Positions 32,423-47,400 of a DNA stretch of 64,000 bases are shown piece after piece. The notes under the pieces are model-generated. The model made no database searches. It saw only the letters and a list, made by a program, of their open reading frames with translations, and was not told the DNA's origin. Position 1 is the first letter of the stretch. Every line of letters starts with the position of its first letter. Origin of the DNA: Manis javanica (Eukaryota > Chordata > Mammalia > Pholidota > Manidae); NCBI RefSeq assembly GCF_040802235.1, contig NC_133161.1, positions 17,067,001 through 17,131,000 on the forward strand. Direction: 5' to 3'. The position numbers were made by a program, and so were the translations under genes.

Positions 32423-35400
32423 GTGAGGGTCCGGCGGGCGCGGTGCGGGCAGAGGCGGCCCGGAGGGGGCCTGGGGCAGGCTCTCCCGGAGCCCTGCCCT
32501 TCGGGGCGGGAGCGGCGCTGTCACAGCGCGGGAATCTTCGGCACCCGCGCGTCCGACCCTCGCTTGACAGATGAGGAACTGAGGCCCTGAGAGGGGACGT
32601 GACTTACCTGAAGTTGCCCAGCGAGTCAGGAGCATCGCCGAGGCTGGAGCCCAGGTCCCCTGACTCCTGGTCCAGGGCTCTGTCCTCCACCCCAGCCTCC
32701 CATCAGGTGCTGGCCAATCGTTGGCCAGGATGGTGATAAGGTGTAGATAGTTGAGCGTTGTCAACAGAATATTCTAAAGTTGGTTTCCCAAGGCTTCCAA
32801 TGGCATTGGGAGCAGAGGGTCTTCAGCGCAAAATGTTAGCTGGGTTCAAGTATCTGTGGTGATGTATAAAATAGGTTTATCAGTGACTCAAGTGGCAACT
32901 GACTGTGCTTCTGCAGTTGAGGAAGACCTTATTGTACATTTTAAAGCATAATTCCCCTGCTCAGACATGATTTTCTGTTGAGAAGTTCTTGGAATTTATA
33001 AATGTGTGATTTGTGTGTATGCCAACTTCCACTGGGTGGAAGGTGGATTGAGAGGGGCTGCAAACTAGCCGCAAGGGCGCTGTTGGGGGTAGGTAGGAGA
33101 CCTGGGTTCTTGTCTTGCCAAAATTAGTGGCTACTCAGTGGCAAAAGCGGATCGTTTCAGCTCTCTAGGCCTCTGTGTCCAGCTCTGTAAAACAGGAATG
33201 TTGGATGGGTATTGGTATCAAACCTGTTCCAGATTGTATAGTCTGGTGCGATTGCTCCTCTTAAGGAGGTGACTTCCTGGATGACACTCTGAGCAGCTGC
33301 CAGGGCTTAGTGGTGCTTTGATGACTTGAAGGAGTCAGTCAGTGCATCCCACCATGAGCCTTGGAATCCTGGAATGGTGGAACTAGGAGAAGAACCATGG
33401 AGATTGTTCCTTTCTTCTTAAATCTTTTGAAATCTTAGGCAGCTGAGATCAGAGAGTTGAAGTAACATTGCCAAGTTGGTTGAGTAAGTCAGAGGCAGAT
33501 CCAGGACCTGGACCCTAATCTGCTTCCTGGGTCAGAGCGTGTTTAAACTTTCAATCTCCCTGCTTGCTGGAGGGTCAAACCACATGTGTAACATCAGAGA
33601 AATGACTTAAAAGCTATTACATACTATGTCTTGAAAGTTTTATAGATTGCTAACTTAAAAAAAAATGTTTAACATCCAGAAGCCATAGCAAGAGGAAAAA
33701 GCTGTATTAACTCTGTGAAGAGAAGGGAGAATTCCCTTCCGTCCTTCACCTTCTCTAGATCATCTTTCTCTCACCAGGTGGACAAGATTGTGGAGCAGTT
33801 GCAGCAGTTAATGCAGGTGTATGACTTGCCTGCCCTTCGGGATTATTGGAGCTACCTGGAGCGGCGGCTCTTCAGCCGTTTGGAGGATATATACAGACCT
33901 ACCATCAATAAGCTGAAAACCAGCCTGTTCCGCTTTTATCTCGTCTACACAATCCAGGTGCTTGTTGGTTCTAGGATTCCTTGGTGGAAAGAGTTCTCTG
34001 ATCCAGAAATAGATTTTCTTTTAGCCTCTAGGGAGGATTCTGTGTTCTTTGGGAAAGGGTGGAACAGTCACAGTACAAATTATTTTTAACTGTTTTCCTA
34101 CTTTTTTTTTTTTTTTTTTTGCCTTTTCATCTGTGGATCATCTGATTTGTCTTCCTCATTCCTGTTTCCCCTCTTGGCTTAGCACATAAGCCTGCGTGGT
34201 GTTTCAAAGAATATACATAGCTGAGTTAAAGTCTGAGTAATAAAGATTACAGCTGACCTGGGGGAATAAGTCACTTAGATTATTTGAAAATCAACTAGGA
34301 ATTAATTTTTAGGATGGCATTTGTTATCAGGATTTCAGTTTAAACCAGCTTCTTTTAAATTACAAGAAACTTGAGCAAAGAGTGACGACTTCCTTTATTT
34401 TGTGAAGTTTGTAGATGATGTTCGGCCAGTTCCTTAGCAGGCTGATACCCAAATGCTCTCTGTGGTGCAGTGATGAAGAAGCTTACCTCTGGACTTCTCT
34501 CTCTTGTCCTCCTCCTCACTACCTCCTCTGTGTCTTGGCAGACAAACAGAAATGACAAGGCCCAGGAGTTCTTTGCAAAGCAGGCCCCGGAGCTCCAGAA
34601 CCAGGCCGAGTGGAAGGATTGGTTTGTCCTGCCCTTCCTGCCATCCCCAGACACCAACCCCACCTTTGCCACCTACTTTTCTCGACAGTGGGCTGACACC
34701 TTCATTGTGTCCCTGCACAACTTCCTGAGTGTCCTGTTTCAGTGCATGCATATCCTTTCAGCTGCCTGGAGCTGTGGGCCCCATCAAGGCTTCCAGACAG
34801 TGTGACCCCTGGCTGCCACTCTTGATATCATCATTTCTTCTACAAAATGCCCACGTATTGCAGTCATGTATCATGTGAGGGGACTGGACAGATTGCTTAT
34901 TTCGTTCAGCAGGCCAGGGAATCATAAATCTTCATTCTGACACTCTGCTGCTGCAGTACTAGTTGACCTGCCTGGAGGGGCCTGTAGTAGCAGTGGGGTG
35001 CTAGAGCTGGCTCTGAGAGTCCTCAAATAGGGCTGAGGGCCACTTTCGCAGACACGGGGGTTGGTAGGCGGCTGCTGCTTAGTGCAACCGACATCCATGA
35101 GAGCACCCTCTCTGTGTAGGCCCTGTGCCCCCAAGGATAGCACTTGTCTTTGTTGGGATTAAGTAGCAGGTGAGAACACTTCTTGGGCTGGAACTTCCTT
35201 CCTGTGTTAGTGTTTGGGTCACTCTCTCTGGCAGTGACCTTGGTATACCTCAGCTTTCCAGAAAACAGAGCAGCTTTCAGAGCATATGTGTGGGTATTTC
35301 TGAGAGAGAGAATGTAAATAATTTGTGGCCAATCATATTTGCCATTTTGTCATGGAGGCCCAGGACATCCTCCGTTGCTTATGTTCTCTAGGCTGGAATT

Positions 35401-38400
35401 TAGGGGAGGAGAAAGGAGCCTGGTTTGAACGGGGTGAGTCACTGATAAATTGGGCGTTGTAGGGGCCCCACCCTCGGGCAGCTGCTGTTTTGGCCTCTGG
35501 GAGGGACATCTGGAGAGGGTAGGAGGGGTGCTTTTTCCTAATGTGTTGTGGGTGTGAATTTTGCTCTGGCCAGGTTTGCCTTTTTCCCCCCCAGGCTGCT
35601 GTCTCTGAAAACCAGAGGCTTTCAAATGAAACTAGTGGGGGTTTAGCCCAGAGGTGGTTAAGGCTAACCACGGAGGCCCTCCAGGGAAATTGAAAATGTC
35701 ACTCAAGATCTTTTCAGTACAACAAAGTACCCCACAAACTAGGTCACACGCATTTCAGCTGCAGTACACCTCCCAGTTCTGAAGCCTTGCCTGCTTTGGT
35801 TTCCTCATGACTGAAGCTGTTTGACGTAGTTGGGAAAGACTGACACCCTGATCTAGAATGTGGATGTTCATGGGGTCGCATGTGGCCATGCAATCTGCAA
35901 AGAGCTTTCTCCACAGTCTAAACCTTTGCTATGGAGAAGTTCAGTCTGGGGAAGGGAAAACGAGTGGCCAATCCTTCTGCCCTTCTGATAGACCAGCTGG
36001 CAGTATACTTACAGAGCTGCTGGCCGCTGGGCTTGCTTTTAACTGAATGTCTGTACTGACCTGGCTAAAGCTGAGATGGGCTGTGCAGCCCACTGGATGC
36101 CAGCTCTTTATTGCTGGTATTTGGGAAAACACGTTCAGGTTTGGATTCATGTTCTCCTTGTGGGCTGAGCTGGTCAGGCCGATTGTCATGTGTCTGTCTG
36201 AAGGAAGTCAGGCTGGGCCTATTGTCAAAGGAAGATACTATTTCATAAAGCTGTGAAGAGCCCATAGCCCTGCATCTGTGATCAGGGGATTTTGCTGCTG
36301 TGTCAAGAGTTTGGGAAAGGCTTTTAATCATCTTGCCAGCAGGCTTATTCTTTAACTTTGTGTACCAGTTCCCGTTATCCTGAACTTTGATGCGGAGTGC
36401 CAGAGGACCAACCAAGTTCAAGAAGAGAATGAAGTTCTGCGCCAGAAGGTTTGTTCTGAACATGCTTGCTCCTGGGGAAGAATTTCTGCTTTTCATGCAT
36501 GCAGTTAGGTGGTGGCAGTGGAGGGCTGATTAAATACAGGGAAGCACTGACCTCAGGTTAAAGTGAGTCACAGAAAGTCAATGCTGGGGATTTGCCTTAA
36601 ATGTCTCTGAAAACCAGAGGCGAGGTATTTTAAGTTGTATGTATAACATGAGCAACATAGTAACAGTGGTGAACTTTGAAGAGGCCAAGACTGTCTGCAT
36701 CCATGCCTACAACAAAACTGTTTTCGTATGTCTGTTTTGTACCCCTGTCCCTCTCCACATAGGTCCACATCTGTATTCTTTACAACTCACATAGAATTTA
36801 ATTGTTCTGCTCAGTTCTGTGTTTCTCTAGTTCAGAAAAATGATAGAGCCAGGGGACCCACAATAACCTTCACGTTTTGCCTGAGAAGTATTTCTCCATC
36901 CTTGAAATTAAGGCATCTGGAGGTTGTATTTTCAGAAAAAGGAAGGTCTTAAGCTGTTTAGGTTTGGGGGTTTAAGATTTTTGGATTTTGGGTTGCTGTG
37001 TGTGTCTAATTTTCTTCAGGCGAACAGTCAAAAATGCTGAACTTCATTGAAAAGTGTTTTCCTGTGAGAGTTACAAAGCCAGATTTTTGTAGATTCCAGA
37101 GAGCAGAGCAGGATTGGGTGGAGCTATTTTTCCAGTGAATTCCAGAGGAAAGCAAGTCAAGTGATAAAGGAAAAAAAGTGGGTTTTGTGTATCTAGTAAT
37201 TTTTGGTTTCTTACCTCGCTGTAGTGAAGTAACAGCTGCAACATGCCCAGCTGTCTAATCCCATGGGAGTAGTGAGGTGGGTGCCCCGAGGCTGAGGCCA
37301 GTGGCCTCTTGAGCCAGTAAGGTTGGGTGTTGGATGTGATGTGTCTAATCTTCCTCAGCAGAGGGAAAATTAAGTAAGATCAGCATCTAAGTCACCCCCA
37401 CCCCTGCACAGCTTTTTGCATTGCAAGCTGAGATCCACCGGCTAAAGAAAGAGGAGCAACAGCCAGAAGAGGAAGAGGCCTCAGTCCAACACAAATTGCC
37501 TCCCTACGTCTCCAGCATGGACCGCTTGGGGGACTTGGAACTGTGAGTGTGTGCCCAGCCTGAGAGGTGGCAGGGCTGTGCTCCCTCCTCTTGTATGTCC
37601 CCTGTGCCCTCACTTGGGGAGCATCTCACTGTGGCCCCCTGATCCTGGGCACGAGGAATCACCCAAGGGCCACTTTGGCATGCCCTGTCCTGGTCTGAGC
37701 ATTCTGAGTCAGGTCTCCTGGCCTCTAAGGACCTCTAGGAGCTGTTCCCCACTGCCCAGCCTCTAGGCCTGCCCAGAGGGAGGGGGCCAGCACACCCACA
37801 TGTGCGCAGCCTGGATAAATAAACACAACTGCTGTCATAAAGCCTGGGGAGGTTTTTGTGCATTGAAAGGAGTGCACAGATGAAAAGATTGGCAGCCACA
37901 GGTTAGATGCATCCACAATAGAACCATACTCCTGTCTGAGGTTTGAAGAGTTAGGCAGATTGGGAAAGAGGTATCTGAGCAACCATAAAAAATAGACAGT
38001 TAAAGAAGAAGACCCAGGTGATTATAAAAGCAGCAGCAGTATAATATATAGCATATAATAATAATAGCAGAAATGGAAGCAATGGCAGGTCACACAGTTA
38101 ATGATTGGTGAGTCAGGATGCAAACCCAGGCAGGCAGAGTCCAAACCTACACAAGCCAAGGGCTACAGCAGGTGAAGCTCTCTAGTTTCTGAGCTTCATC
38201 TGAAGGAAAATAAAATGCAAGCCAAATATGTAACTTAAAAAGTTTTAGAAGCTATGTTTAAAAAAGTAAAAAGAGACAGGTGAAGTTAAAATTTTTTTAA
38301 TTAAAGTATCATTGATATACAATGTTATGAAGGTTTCACATAAACAACACTGTGGTTTCATCAGTCACCCATATTATCAAGTCCTCACCCTACCATTGCA

Positions 38401-41400
38401 GTCACTGTCTGTCAGCGTAGTAAGATGCTATAGGGTCATTACTTGTCTTCTCCATGCCGTAATGCTTCGGGTGAAGTTAATTTTAATGATGTATTTTACT
38501 TAGCCCAACATATGCAAATTTCATTTCAGCACGTAATAACAAAAAGTGTTCCTGAGCTATTTACCCTTCTTTTGTGCTAAGTCTCAAAGACCAGTGTGTA
38601 GTTCACACCTCCAGTACATCTCGATTGAGGCTCACCAGATTTCAGGTGCTGGGTGGCTACTGGACAGCACAGCGCTGAGCTTTACCAGATCCCTCAGGGC
38701 AGAGCTGACGGCTTCACTGTTGCGCTGTGTGGGCTGCCAGCTCCCTTTGGTACAAGGAATAGGACCAAGGGTCATGCCGCCTTGAAGCCAGATCGCGAAC
38801 CAGGCTGAGGCCCAGGTCATCACTGGTGCCGCCCACAGCCCAGGAGCTCTGTGCTCAGTTCTGCCAGGTCTCCCTCCAGTCCTGTGACCTTGTGGTGTGT
38901 CTGCTTGTCCAGAGCCATGGTGTGCAGCCAGAGGAACGCCTCCCTCTCCCAGTCACCTCGAGTGGGCTTCCTGTCCTCACTGCTGCCACAGAGTAAGAAG
39001 AGCCCCTCAAGGTTGTCACCTGCCCAGGGTCCCCCTCAGGCTCAGAGCTTGGCCAAGAAAGAGGCGTTTGGCGGTCAGGTAAGCACAGGCTCTGCCTTTC
39101 TAGTTCTTGCCTTGAGGACTCTGACAACTGACCACTTCCAGCCCTTCTTGTCAGACTTGCTCACCTTCCCTTAGGACTGAGTTCTTCGGTGTGCCGATGA
39201 GAGCGTCACATCTCACTCCCTGTCTTTCTCCTTCCCTGCCTTTCCCCTCACAGACAGGTGATGGCTCTTCAGGATGAGAATGTAGCTGAGGGTACAGTGG
39301 GGGGACTGAGAATCTGGGGAAACGTCCACCTAATGCATTCCCTGCCTACCCCCCCACCCTTCCCTCGGGCTGGAAGTGCAGGGCTGCCTGCAGAATGAGA
39401 CAGCGGGCAGAGGCGGGCGGTGGGTAATGGCATATCTCAGGCCAGGGCTCGCCCACAGGGACTTCTCTCTCACCCAGCATGCTGCCCTCTGACCACCTTC
39501 TGTGCTCCTGGGCCAGCTCCAAGAAGCCTGCCACACTGTGTAGGTGACAGGCAAAGGCGGTGAGAGGAATATGCTTTGAGGGCCCCCTTCACTTTCCTCA
39601 TAAATTTCTTCTGAACTCATGAGGGCTTATGACTGATGTGGTGACTCAAGCAATTCTGGAATTTTGCTTTTTTGGTGATATAAAATAATGTGTAGAGTAA
39701 ATTGAAGTTACTCTTGAATCAATGTATTTCTTTGACAAGTTGGTATTTACTGGATATTTGCTATCTTTCATTTTTATAGAAGCTTGCAAGAGAATTTTTT
39801 ATGCCAGCTTATGTCCAAAGCAGCCATGGGTCCCACTGAACAGTTTTCCTAGCAGAGATGGTTAGGATTCATTGTTTTCAGAAGTGCTTCCAGAGTGAAA
39901 GTTTAACAGACCACCGTTATGTTTTATTGCTTGGGTAGGGACCCTGTTTTCATATATTTTTGTTAGTTACAGATAGAGTAAGTCACGCAGTCTCTGCCTT
40001 CTTCTCCTACCGCCCTTGGCTTGACAACAGTTCCAGGTGACACGCAGTTTGGGGGTGCCCACTGCATTGGGGAGGCAGAGGTCTGCCTCAGGCTGCCACG
40101 GGAGGTTGGGGCTCTCTGTTCAGTGCGTGGGTTGAGTGCTGTGAAGCCCAGACAGTGAGCAGCATGCTGCAGAACACAGAGCCTGGGCTGTAGAGTCAGG
40201 CAGCTGTGCTCTGCGTGGCTCCTTGTTCACCGTCCTATCTCACACTGCTTAAACTCACCCTGATTTGCTTGGGATGATTATAATAGCATTTACTCCTGTG
40301 GTGTTTTTCATATACAACAACAATGATAGTATATTATACACAGCAGTAACAGTCATGTAACTCCTTTCAGGTTCCCAGACCCAATTCCAGTATGTGTGTG
40401 GGGGGGAGGAGGTCTTCCCACACAACACCAAGCAATTCTTGAACACCAGCAGGGTGTCCAAGAACTCAACTCAATCTGAGGCTGTCTGCCCGGAGACAGC
40501 ACCAGATTCCCTATAGGTGAAGGGCTCCATCCTATAGACTGCCCTCCACCCCACTCTCCAGACATCCGTTGCAAGTCCTAGGCAGTTACCTGTGCTTCTG
40601 ACCTACCAGCTACAGAGTGGAGGTTCCCACGACCCCCACCTTAGGTTCAGTTAATTTGTTAGAGTGGCTCACAGAACTCAGGAAAACACATTTTTACCAG
40701 GTTAATAAAAGATACCGTAAAGGATACAAGTGAACAGCCAGATGAGGAGATACAGAGCGCAAGGGCCCAAATAAACGAGGGGGCCAGTCTCTGGCACGTG
40801 GAGGGCTTCTGGCTCCCCAGGCATAGATGCTCGCTCTGAGAGAGAGGAGCGTTTCTCAGAGGCTTTTGTGAGGGGTTCATTGCATAGTCATGATTGACAA
40901 ATCATTGGCCATTGACTGACCAACGTCCACAGCCCCTGGGTGGGTCCAAAGTCTCCTTAACATGACAAGACATCCATTTCACCTTTAATACTGCAGTGTT
41001 TTCGGGAACTGCGGACGAAGACCGAGTATACCTGGTAAATATATATTTGGTCATCTGAATGACCAAATACCTATTTCTTGTGACTCATTATATCACAACC
41101 CCGTAGGGGGAGAATTAGTTGAGCTGATATAGGAGCCTTTGGTATCCTGGCAGGTTATAAGCACTTGACAGGTTTTAGCAGTGGTTGTATCTGTGAAGGT
41201 GCTGGCCAACTTGGTACCCCAGTCAGTTCCGAGACCTAAAGGGGCAGCAATGCAAACTGACTACAACTGCAGTCTCAGCATCCATGACGTTTGAGGCAGG
41301 CAAAAATCAGTCACAGTTATTCCTATCACTGGTCTTCTGAAATTCAAACCTTGAATTTAGAATTCCAGTACTGGGGAATGTGGCTGTTTTACTGTTTGCT

Positions 41401-44400
41401 TTGCAGGTCTTTTTTCATCATGCAATCTTTTAAAAGTGTAACATGATGTATGCAGTGCTAGGTCCCTTGAAATGTGTGTAAAATTATGATTACAATTCCA
41501 TTAACTTAAAATGAAAGAAAACACAGAGATGGGTTCTTAGAGATTAAGCCTGTGACCTTATTCTTTGTGTTCAGGAACTAAGTATCATATGGTGAGGCTG
41601 AAGTGGGACCGGAAATTTTTTGTGCAGTTCACATTCAAGAGATGAGGGTAAGAATGTGTAATTTGTAGAAGTTATTTCTTATCTAGCTTCCGAAATACAT
41701 TCAAACAAAGCTTGGGTCACCACGTGGTATGTTAACAGAGCACAAGGTAGCCCTCTTGCCTTTTGCTATTGGAGATGATAAATGTCTACAATCTGAAAAA
41801 TCCTGTGGTTCGGGTATTTATTTTTAATTCATTTATTAGATTCAACATTGATGTTTCAATTCTAAAATTAATTAGTACATCTGAGAGTCAAGAAAATCAG
41901 ATTTTTCAAGTTGGAAGAAGCTTAAAGGTCATCTGGCTGACCATCCTGTTGGGTAGAGGAGCATGTTCTCTGACTGATTGCCTCCTGTGATGTGGAGCTC
42001 ATTACTTGTCAGTGGGGATGTTTGCCTGTTAGAAAACCGTTAGTAGAAACCTCTGAATTTCTACTCACTGAGATTAGCTTTGTCCTCAAGCTACATAGAA
42101 TAAGGCTTCCTGTTAAAAAAGTCCTTGCTATCTTTTCCATGCTAAGCAGTCTGTGTTTAATCATCCCTCCCCCCACAACTGTTTACTTCTATGGCATGAT
42201 TTCTAGACCCTTCACCACCCTGGTTCTCTTCTTTTGGTGGGAACACTAATTTTTTAATTCCTCTATTACAGTTGGTGACCAAATTTGAGTGAACAATCAG
42301 AGATGCTGTCTTACCAATACCAAATGCAGTTAATTGTATGATCACTTCCTATGATTTTAATGATATACTGCTTTTAACTCTGTAGAAAATGACATTGCTT
42401 TTTTAATCATTGCTATATTAGCTCATATTAAGCATGTAGTCTTTTTCCACTACTACCACCCCAGAGCTCCCTCTTTCCTTTTTACTATTCATGAATAAGC
42501 AAAAAAGCATAAGTTGTGTTATTAAATTAGTAATTCATAAAATGATTAGGCTTTCTTTTAAATGTTATTCATATATAGCATCATAAGTTTCAGTTATATC
42601 ATCATTTTTGCCCATTTGTGTTCAGTCGTTGTAACTATCATCACCATTACTGAAATGCTTGTAGCATTATAGATGACTGAATATATGGCAAAACACTCTC
42701 CGTGCTTATAATCTGAATTGAGAGGCACATTTTTTAAACAAACGGAAGTACCTATGCTGTGAAACCACAATTCCCAAGCTCTTCTGGGATTTCTGTTACA
42801 ATAGCCCCTAAGGACATCTCAACATCAACACAGTCTCACCCAGCCTGTAGTTTCACTCCATCCTTCCCTTCAGCTATAATTCCACTCCTTCCACACCCAC
42901 CCACTAAGCTATGGGACCACAAGTGGGAATTATATTATTATAGGAGATAGCCTCTAGTTGGCCCTGATGTGAAGAAAACAGTGTCCACAAAGTTCTGCAT
43001 TTGTAGCTCTTATTAGTATCAAATTACCTCACAGCTACTGAGACATCAGTGGTAGGAACTGCTACCCTTGTTTTCCATGGATCTTAGCAGGATGGGGAAA
43101 AGGGAGCCCTCTTTCACATCTTTGATTTTGTAATGTCTGTGTTATGAGGCCCTGTCTTCTGGGGTGGATTTCTTTTGCTTCAGGTGAGAGCAAACTGCTG
43201 GAACTTGCTCCCTGCCCCATTCGGATGACCGCGTGGGCAGCTCTATTCAGTCCACTGAAAATTAATTTATATCTACCACAGTGAGAAGTGGGAAGGTCAA
43301 GTGATACAACATTGGTTAGAATCTCTCTTCTGGACCATTGGAGATAGGTAGATACATAGAACATGACAAAATACAAAGTGGACCAGTGGAGTGCTACATG
43401 AATCCAGTAGTGAAGATTTTTATGCGGTTTGTTCTTAAAATAAAACTTTCAATTACGAGTTACATCACAGTAAACATTTATCTAAGTTGTGTACGTCGTA
43501 GCTAGACACAAGTTTACCATAGCCTGCTTACTGAAGTGTTTTATGGGCGGCTGCATTCATCAGTTCTCAGCATATTATTTTTTGTTGTTGTTCACTGTTC
43601 TTTAGTAAATAACTTAGATAAAGTTTAAGGACAAGCTCTCTTTAAGCAGGAACTGGTAAGTCACATTTAGATCCATAGCTCTTTTGGTATAAGCCACCCT
43701 ATGCTTATAAAGGTCATTCTTCTTAATTTATTGTAGTGTTTTTTTGTTAACACCTGTTAAAATTTCTGTTTTGAAATACTATCCTGCCCTTTAACCTGAT
43801 GATGTCCTGGACGACTTCCTTGTCATTGTACTTCTCAGGGTCCTATTTCCTGTCTTGGCTGGGGAAACATTACAAAAGCTGGCTTTTGTGTCAGCTGGAG
43901 GGGTTTGCAGTCCATCCCAAAACTTCCTGTTCCATCATTTCAGACCAGTTGAATCGAGCACTCTGAACACCAAACACTGAGAAAGGAAAAGACACCATTT
44001 ATCAGGTGTAGTGGGTGAGCAAGGAAAGAAAAGATTGCCAGAGCATCCTGTCTCCCCTCTGTCACAATCCCCACCTTTGGGGCCCAGGCAGGAGACCCCT
44101 GTGGTTCCTGTACTTTCCCAGGGCATGAATACAATACTACCTGGATTCTTTGCTCTTTTCTTCTCAAATACCAGTTTAAAGATCTCTTGGTCAGGTTGAT
44201 GAATCTGTCAAACCTGCATAATAATTGTTGCAGACTTTTTGAGACTTGCCAGGATCCCACTGTTTTGGAAAACAGTTGTCACCCAGGAAACTGATCTTCC
44301 TTCTTCTCAGTACTATTTGTGTAACGCACGATGGAGTTTCCATGGCCACCTTTTAGATTCAGAAAACGTGGCCTCGACTGCTACTTCTTTTGTCTTTGCT

Positions 44401-47400
44401 ATCAGAATCTTTGAGCTTTCAGAGTCATGTTTTGGAATTCTTCCATAATTTTATTTGAGTCCTCTTCTGCCTGGTATGTCTAGCTAAAGTTTTGGCAATT
44501 TTCTTTTATCTTTAAAAAAAAACAGCTCTTAGTTTTATTAATCTTTTCTACTGTCTTTTTTAGTTGCTATTTTATTAATTTTTGCTCTAACCTTTTTTCC
44601 TTCTACTAACTTCGGGCTTTATTGGTTCTTCTTTGTCTAGTTCCTTGAAGAGGTTGTTTATTTGAGATCTTTCTTTTTTCTTAATGTAGACATCTGTGAC
44701 TGTGAACTTCCTTCTTAGAATGGCTTTTGCTACATCCCCTAAGTGTTGGTATGTTGTGTTTCCATTTTCATTTGTCTCAAGATACTTGTTTTCTTTGACT
44801 CATTGGTTGTTTAGGAGCATGTTGTTTAATCTCCATATATTTGCAAATTTTTTAGCTTTCTTCTTGTGATTGATTTCTAGTTTCATACCACTTTGGTGCT
44901 TGATATGATTTCAATCTTCTTAAATTTATTAAGACTTGTTTTGTGTCCTAACATATGATCTATCCTGGAGAATATTCTATGTATGCTTGAGAAGAATCTA
45001 AATTCTGCTTTTGGATGAAATGTTCTATAAATGTCCATCAAGTCCATCTGGTCTAACGTGTAGCTTAAGACCAATGTTTCCTTATTGATTTTTCTGTCTG
45101 GATGATCTATCCGTTGCTGACAGGTGGGTATTGAAATTTCCTACTATTATTATTGGATTGTTGTGTATTTCTCCTTTTAGTTCTGTTAATATTTGCTTCA
45201 TATATTTAGGTGTTCTTCTGTACTGTGCATAAATATTTACAATGTTGTATCTCTTGTTGGGTTGACCCCTATGTCATTATATGACCTTTGTCTCTTACAG
45301 TCTTTGGCTTAAAGTCTGTTTTGTCTGATGTCAGTATAGCTCCCCCCGTGGAATTCTTCAGTCTGCTTTGCCCTCTGGGTCAGTAGCTATGGGGAACAGT
45401 CAGAGGATTTGTGTAATAAGGGCTGGTCCCCTTGGGTCACATCCCAGGGAGTGGGCTCAGCCCCCTGGGACCATGTGAGGGACACCAAGCTTCCTCAAGA
45501 CCTCTCTGTTACCAATTATCTTGAACCCCTCCTGCTTCTAGGAAGGTGAGGGAAGCTTCTTACACTGTGTAAAATGGTGGAACCTGTTCAGTGTCCCACA
45601 GACCATGGGATACTTCTCCGGAATGGCCAGAAGCACTGAGAGAAGGGCCTTGTCTTGGTTATATTATCTAGCTTCAGAATTGTGACACTTCTTCTTATCT
45701 TTTCCATTCAGTGTCACTTTCTTCCATACGCTCCCTTCGTGGTATTGCTTTCTTCAAGTGTCTCAGAGTGTGTGGTTTGCTGCTGGATCTGGGTGTGCAT
45801 CCCAGCCCCCTACAGTTCCTTCTGCACAGCAAGTAAAGCAACCTCTCTAAGCCTCAGTTCCTCATGTTAAAATCATGTCCTCATCTTCAAGGCCATGTTT
45901 GTAAAGTCCTTAATGTGGAGACTTGCGTATGGTAAGTGGTCTGTGGGTGTTATCTACATTGGTGCTGCTGCTGTTGGGTTTTTGCTTAGGTTGTTTCTTT
46001 TATCTTGACTGAGAACCCTACTGCTCCCAAAATAAGTCTGAATTGGGAGAATCAAATTCTTTCTCTAGAAGAAACATGTTTTACAAGCCTAAGTAGACAC
46101 CACTGGAAGTTGCCTTAGTTAGAAAAACAAAAATAACAAATACCCTGTAGGTCAGCCCCAGTTAGACTCCAGGTAAACTAACAGTCCTTTACAATTTCTT
46201 TTCCTAACTGTTCACATGGCTTCAGGGTCCCAAGGAATCTGTGTTAATCATTGAAAGTGCTTAGTGTTAACATAAAAAAAACAAGTAGAAGAACTAGAAA
46301 GCAACAAGCAGACTTCGGTTGGGTTTATTCTCTTGACTTAGGCCTTAGGTACAAGTGGCTCTTGAGGAGGATGGTCTCAAACCCGAGGGGCTGTTTGTAG
46401 CCACATCTCTTTGCTAAAAGTATAAAAAAAGATGGGTGAGGGAGGCAGTTTTGGCCCTCACAATTTGGAATAAGGTTGGAAAAGGCCCAGCCTCTGGGAA
46501 GGTGATAGCTCCTTTTAAGAAGGCTCTAGATTACGAATATTCTGTCCATGAGGGTGGGGTAAGGGCTGTTGAATTCGTTTGCTGTAACCTTGGTTGACTT
46601 TATCACTCTTGTCATGGAAAGGAGCCAGAAGATGCCAGTCTCTTTCCTGTCCAGTTTATCTTGTGCAAAGGTCCTTGAGTTTCCAACAATTTCTGTTAAG
46701 AATTTCTAGTTGCCCAGTGATCATTCCCAAATACCTCATGTTCACATTAGCTGGCTTAGTCACACATTTGGCTCAACACCAAAGAGGGTATTGTGTTCCT
46801 TTTTTTCCCCTAGAGACGTGATTGTATGTTGCCTAAATATTTTTTTTGGTATGGTGCAGAGTTACTTGTGAAGGTTTGTAACACCCAGCATAGAGTCTGA
46901 GCTGACCTGCCATCGCATAGTCAGTTCTCCCAGCTTAACTGAAGCTAATTGTTCCAATCAGATCGAGGAGATAATGTGCATCTGTCTATCTGGGGTGATA
47001 GGTATGCTGGTGGCCTGTCCTCTCATAACGGAGTAGGGAATGGAAGGGAGGCCGTCCAGAGAGCTTGTTTCACTCCTGACTTGGCCCACCAGTGAGAGAG
47101 TGGCATTTCAGCAACCCCCTCTGCATGGCCAGGGAGGAGCCTTTCCCAGGAGCTGCTGGTAGCACAGCCACCATCTGTCTGCGGCTCCCCTCCTGGCCCC
47201 GGTGTCATGGCCTGGGCACAGACAGGAAGAGGCTTTTCACAGCCTGGCCTCTCCCGCTCTAGACCGCCAAGGGGAAGGATGCAGCCTGCGGGCCCAAGGA
47301 CGGGAAGAGCGCCAGCAGCGGGCTGGCCGCTGGGGAGTCCAGCTGGTCGCAGCACCGGCAGCGGCGCCTGCAGGATCACGGCAAAGAAAGGAAGGAGCTC

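Larger units (their letters stand above)
31970..32560 (+). promoter_or_regulatory. WDR91: WDR91 CpG-island promoter
   Basis: This dense CpG stretch begins about 330 bases before the WDR91 ATG and runs past exon 1. GC boxes (GGGGGCGGGGCC) lie at about 32139-32150. No TATA box is evident. This suggests a broad housekeeping-type start, fitting the ubiquitous role of WDR91. A CTCF-like site sits inside it. Confidence 0.85.
39079..47262 (+). other. WDR91: WDR91 intron 6, no nested gene seen
   Basis: Apart from the LTR-like element and the antisense L1, this long intron is AT-rich sequence with MIR-like traces (for example 45830-45960). I found no exon with splice sites and no RNA gene. Confidence 0.7.

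Noticed and set aside
31886..32764. 292-codon minus-strand open frame across the WDR91 promoter and exon 1
   Set aside because: It is antisense to a CpG island where stop codons are rare. It has no recognisable protein words and is simply the shadow of GC-rich sequence.
34100..34123. Poly-T tract considered as the tail of a minus-strand retroposon
   Set aside because: No target-site duplication and no recognisable element body next to it, so left as a simple T run.
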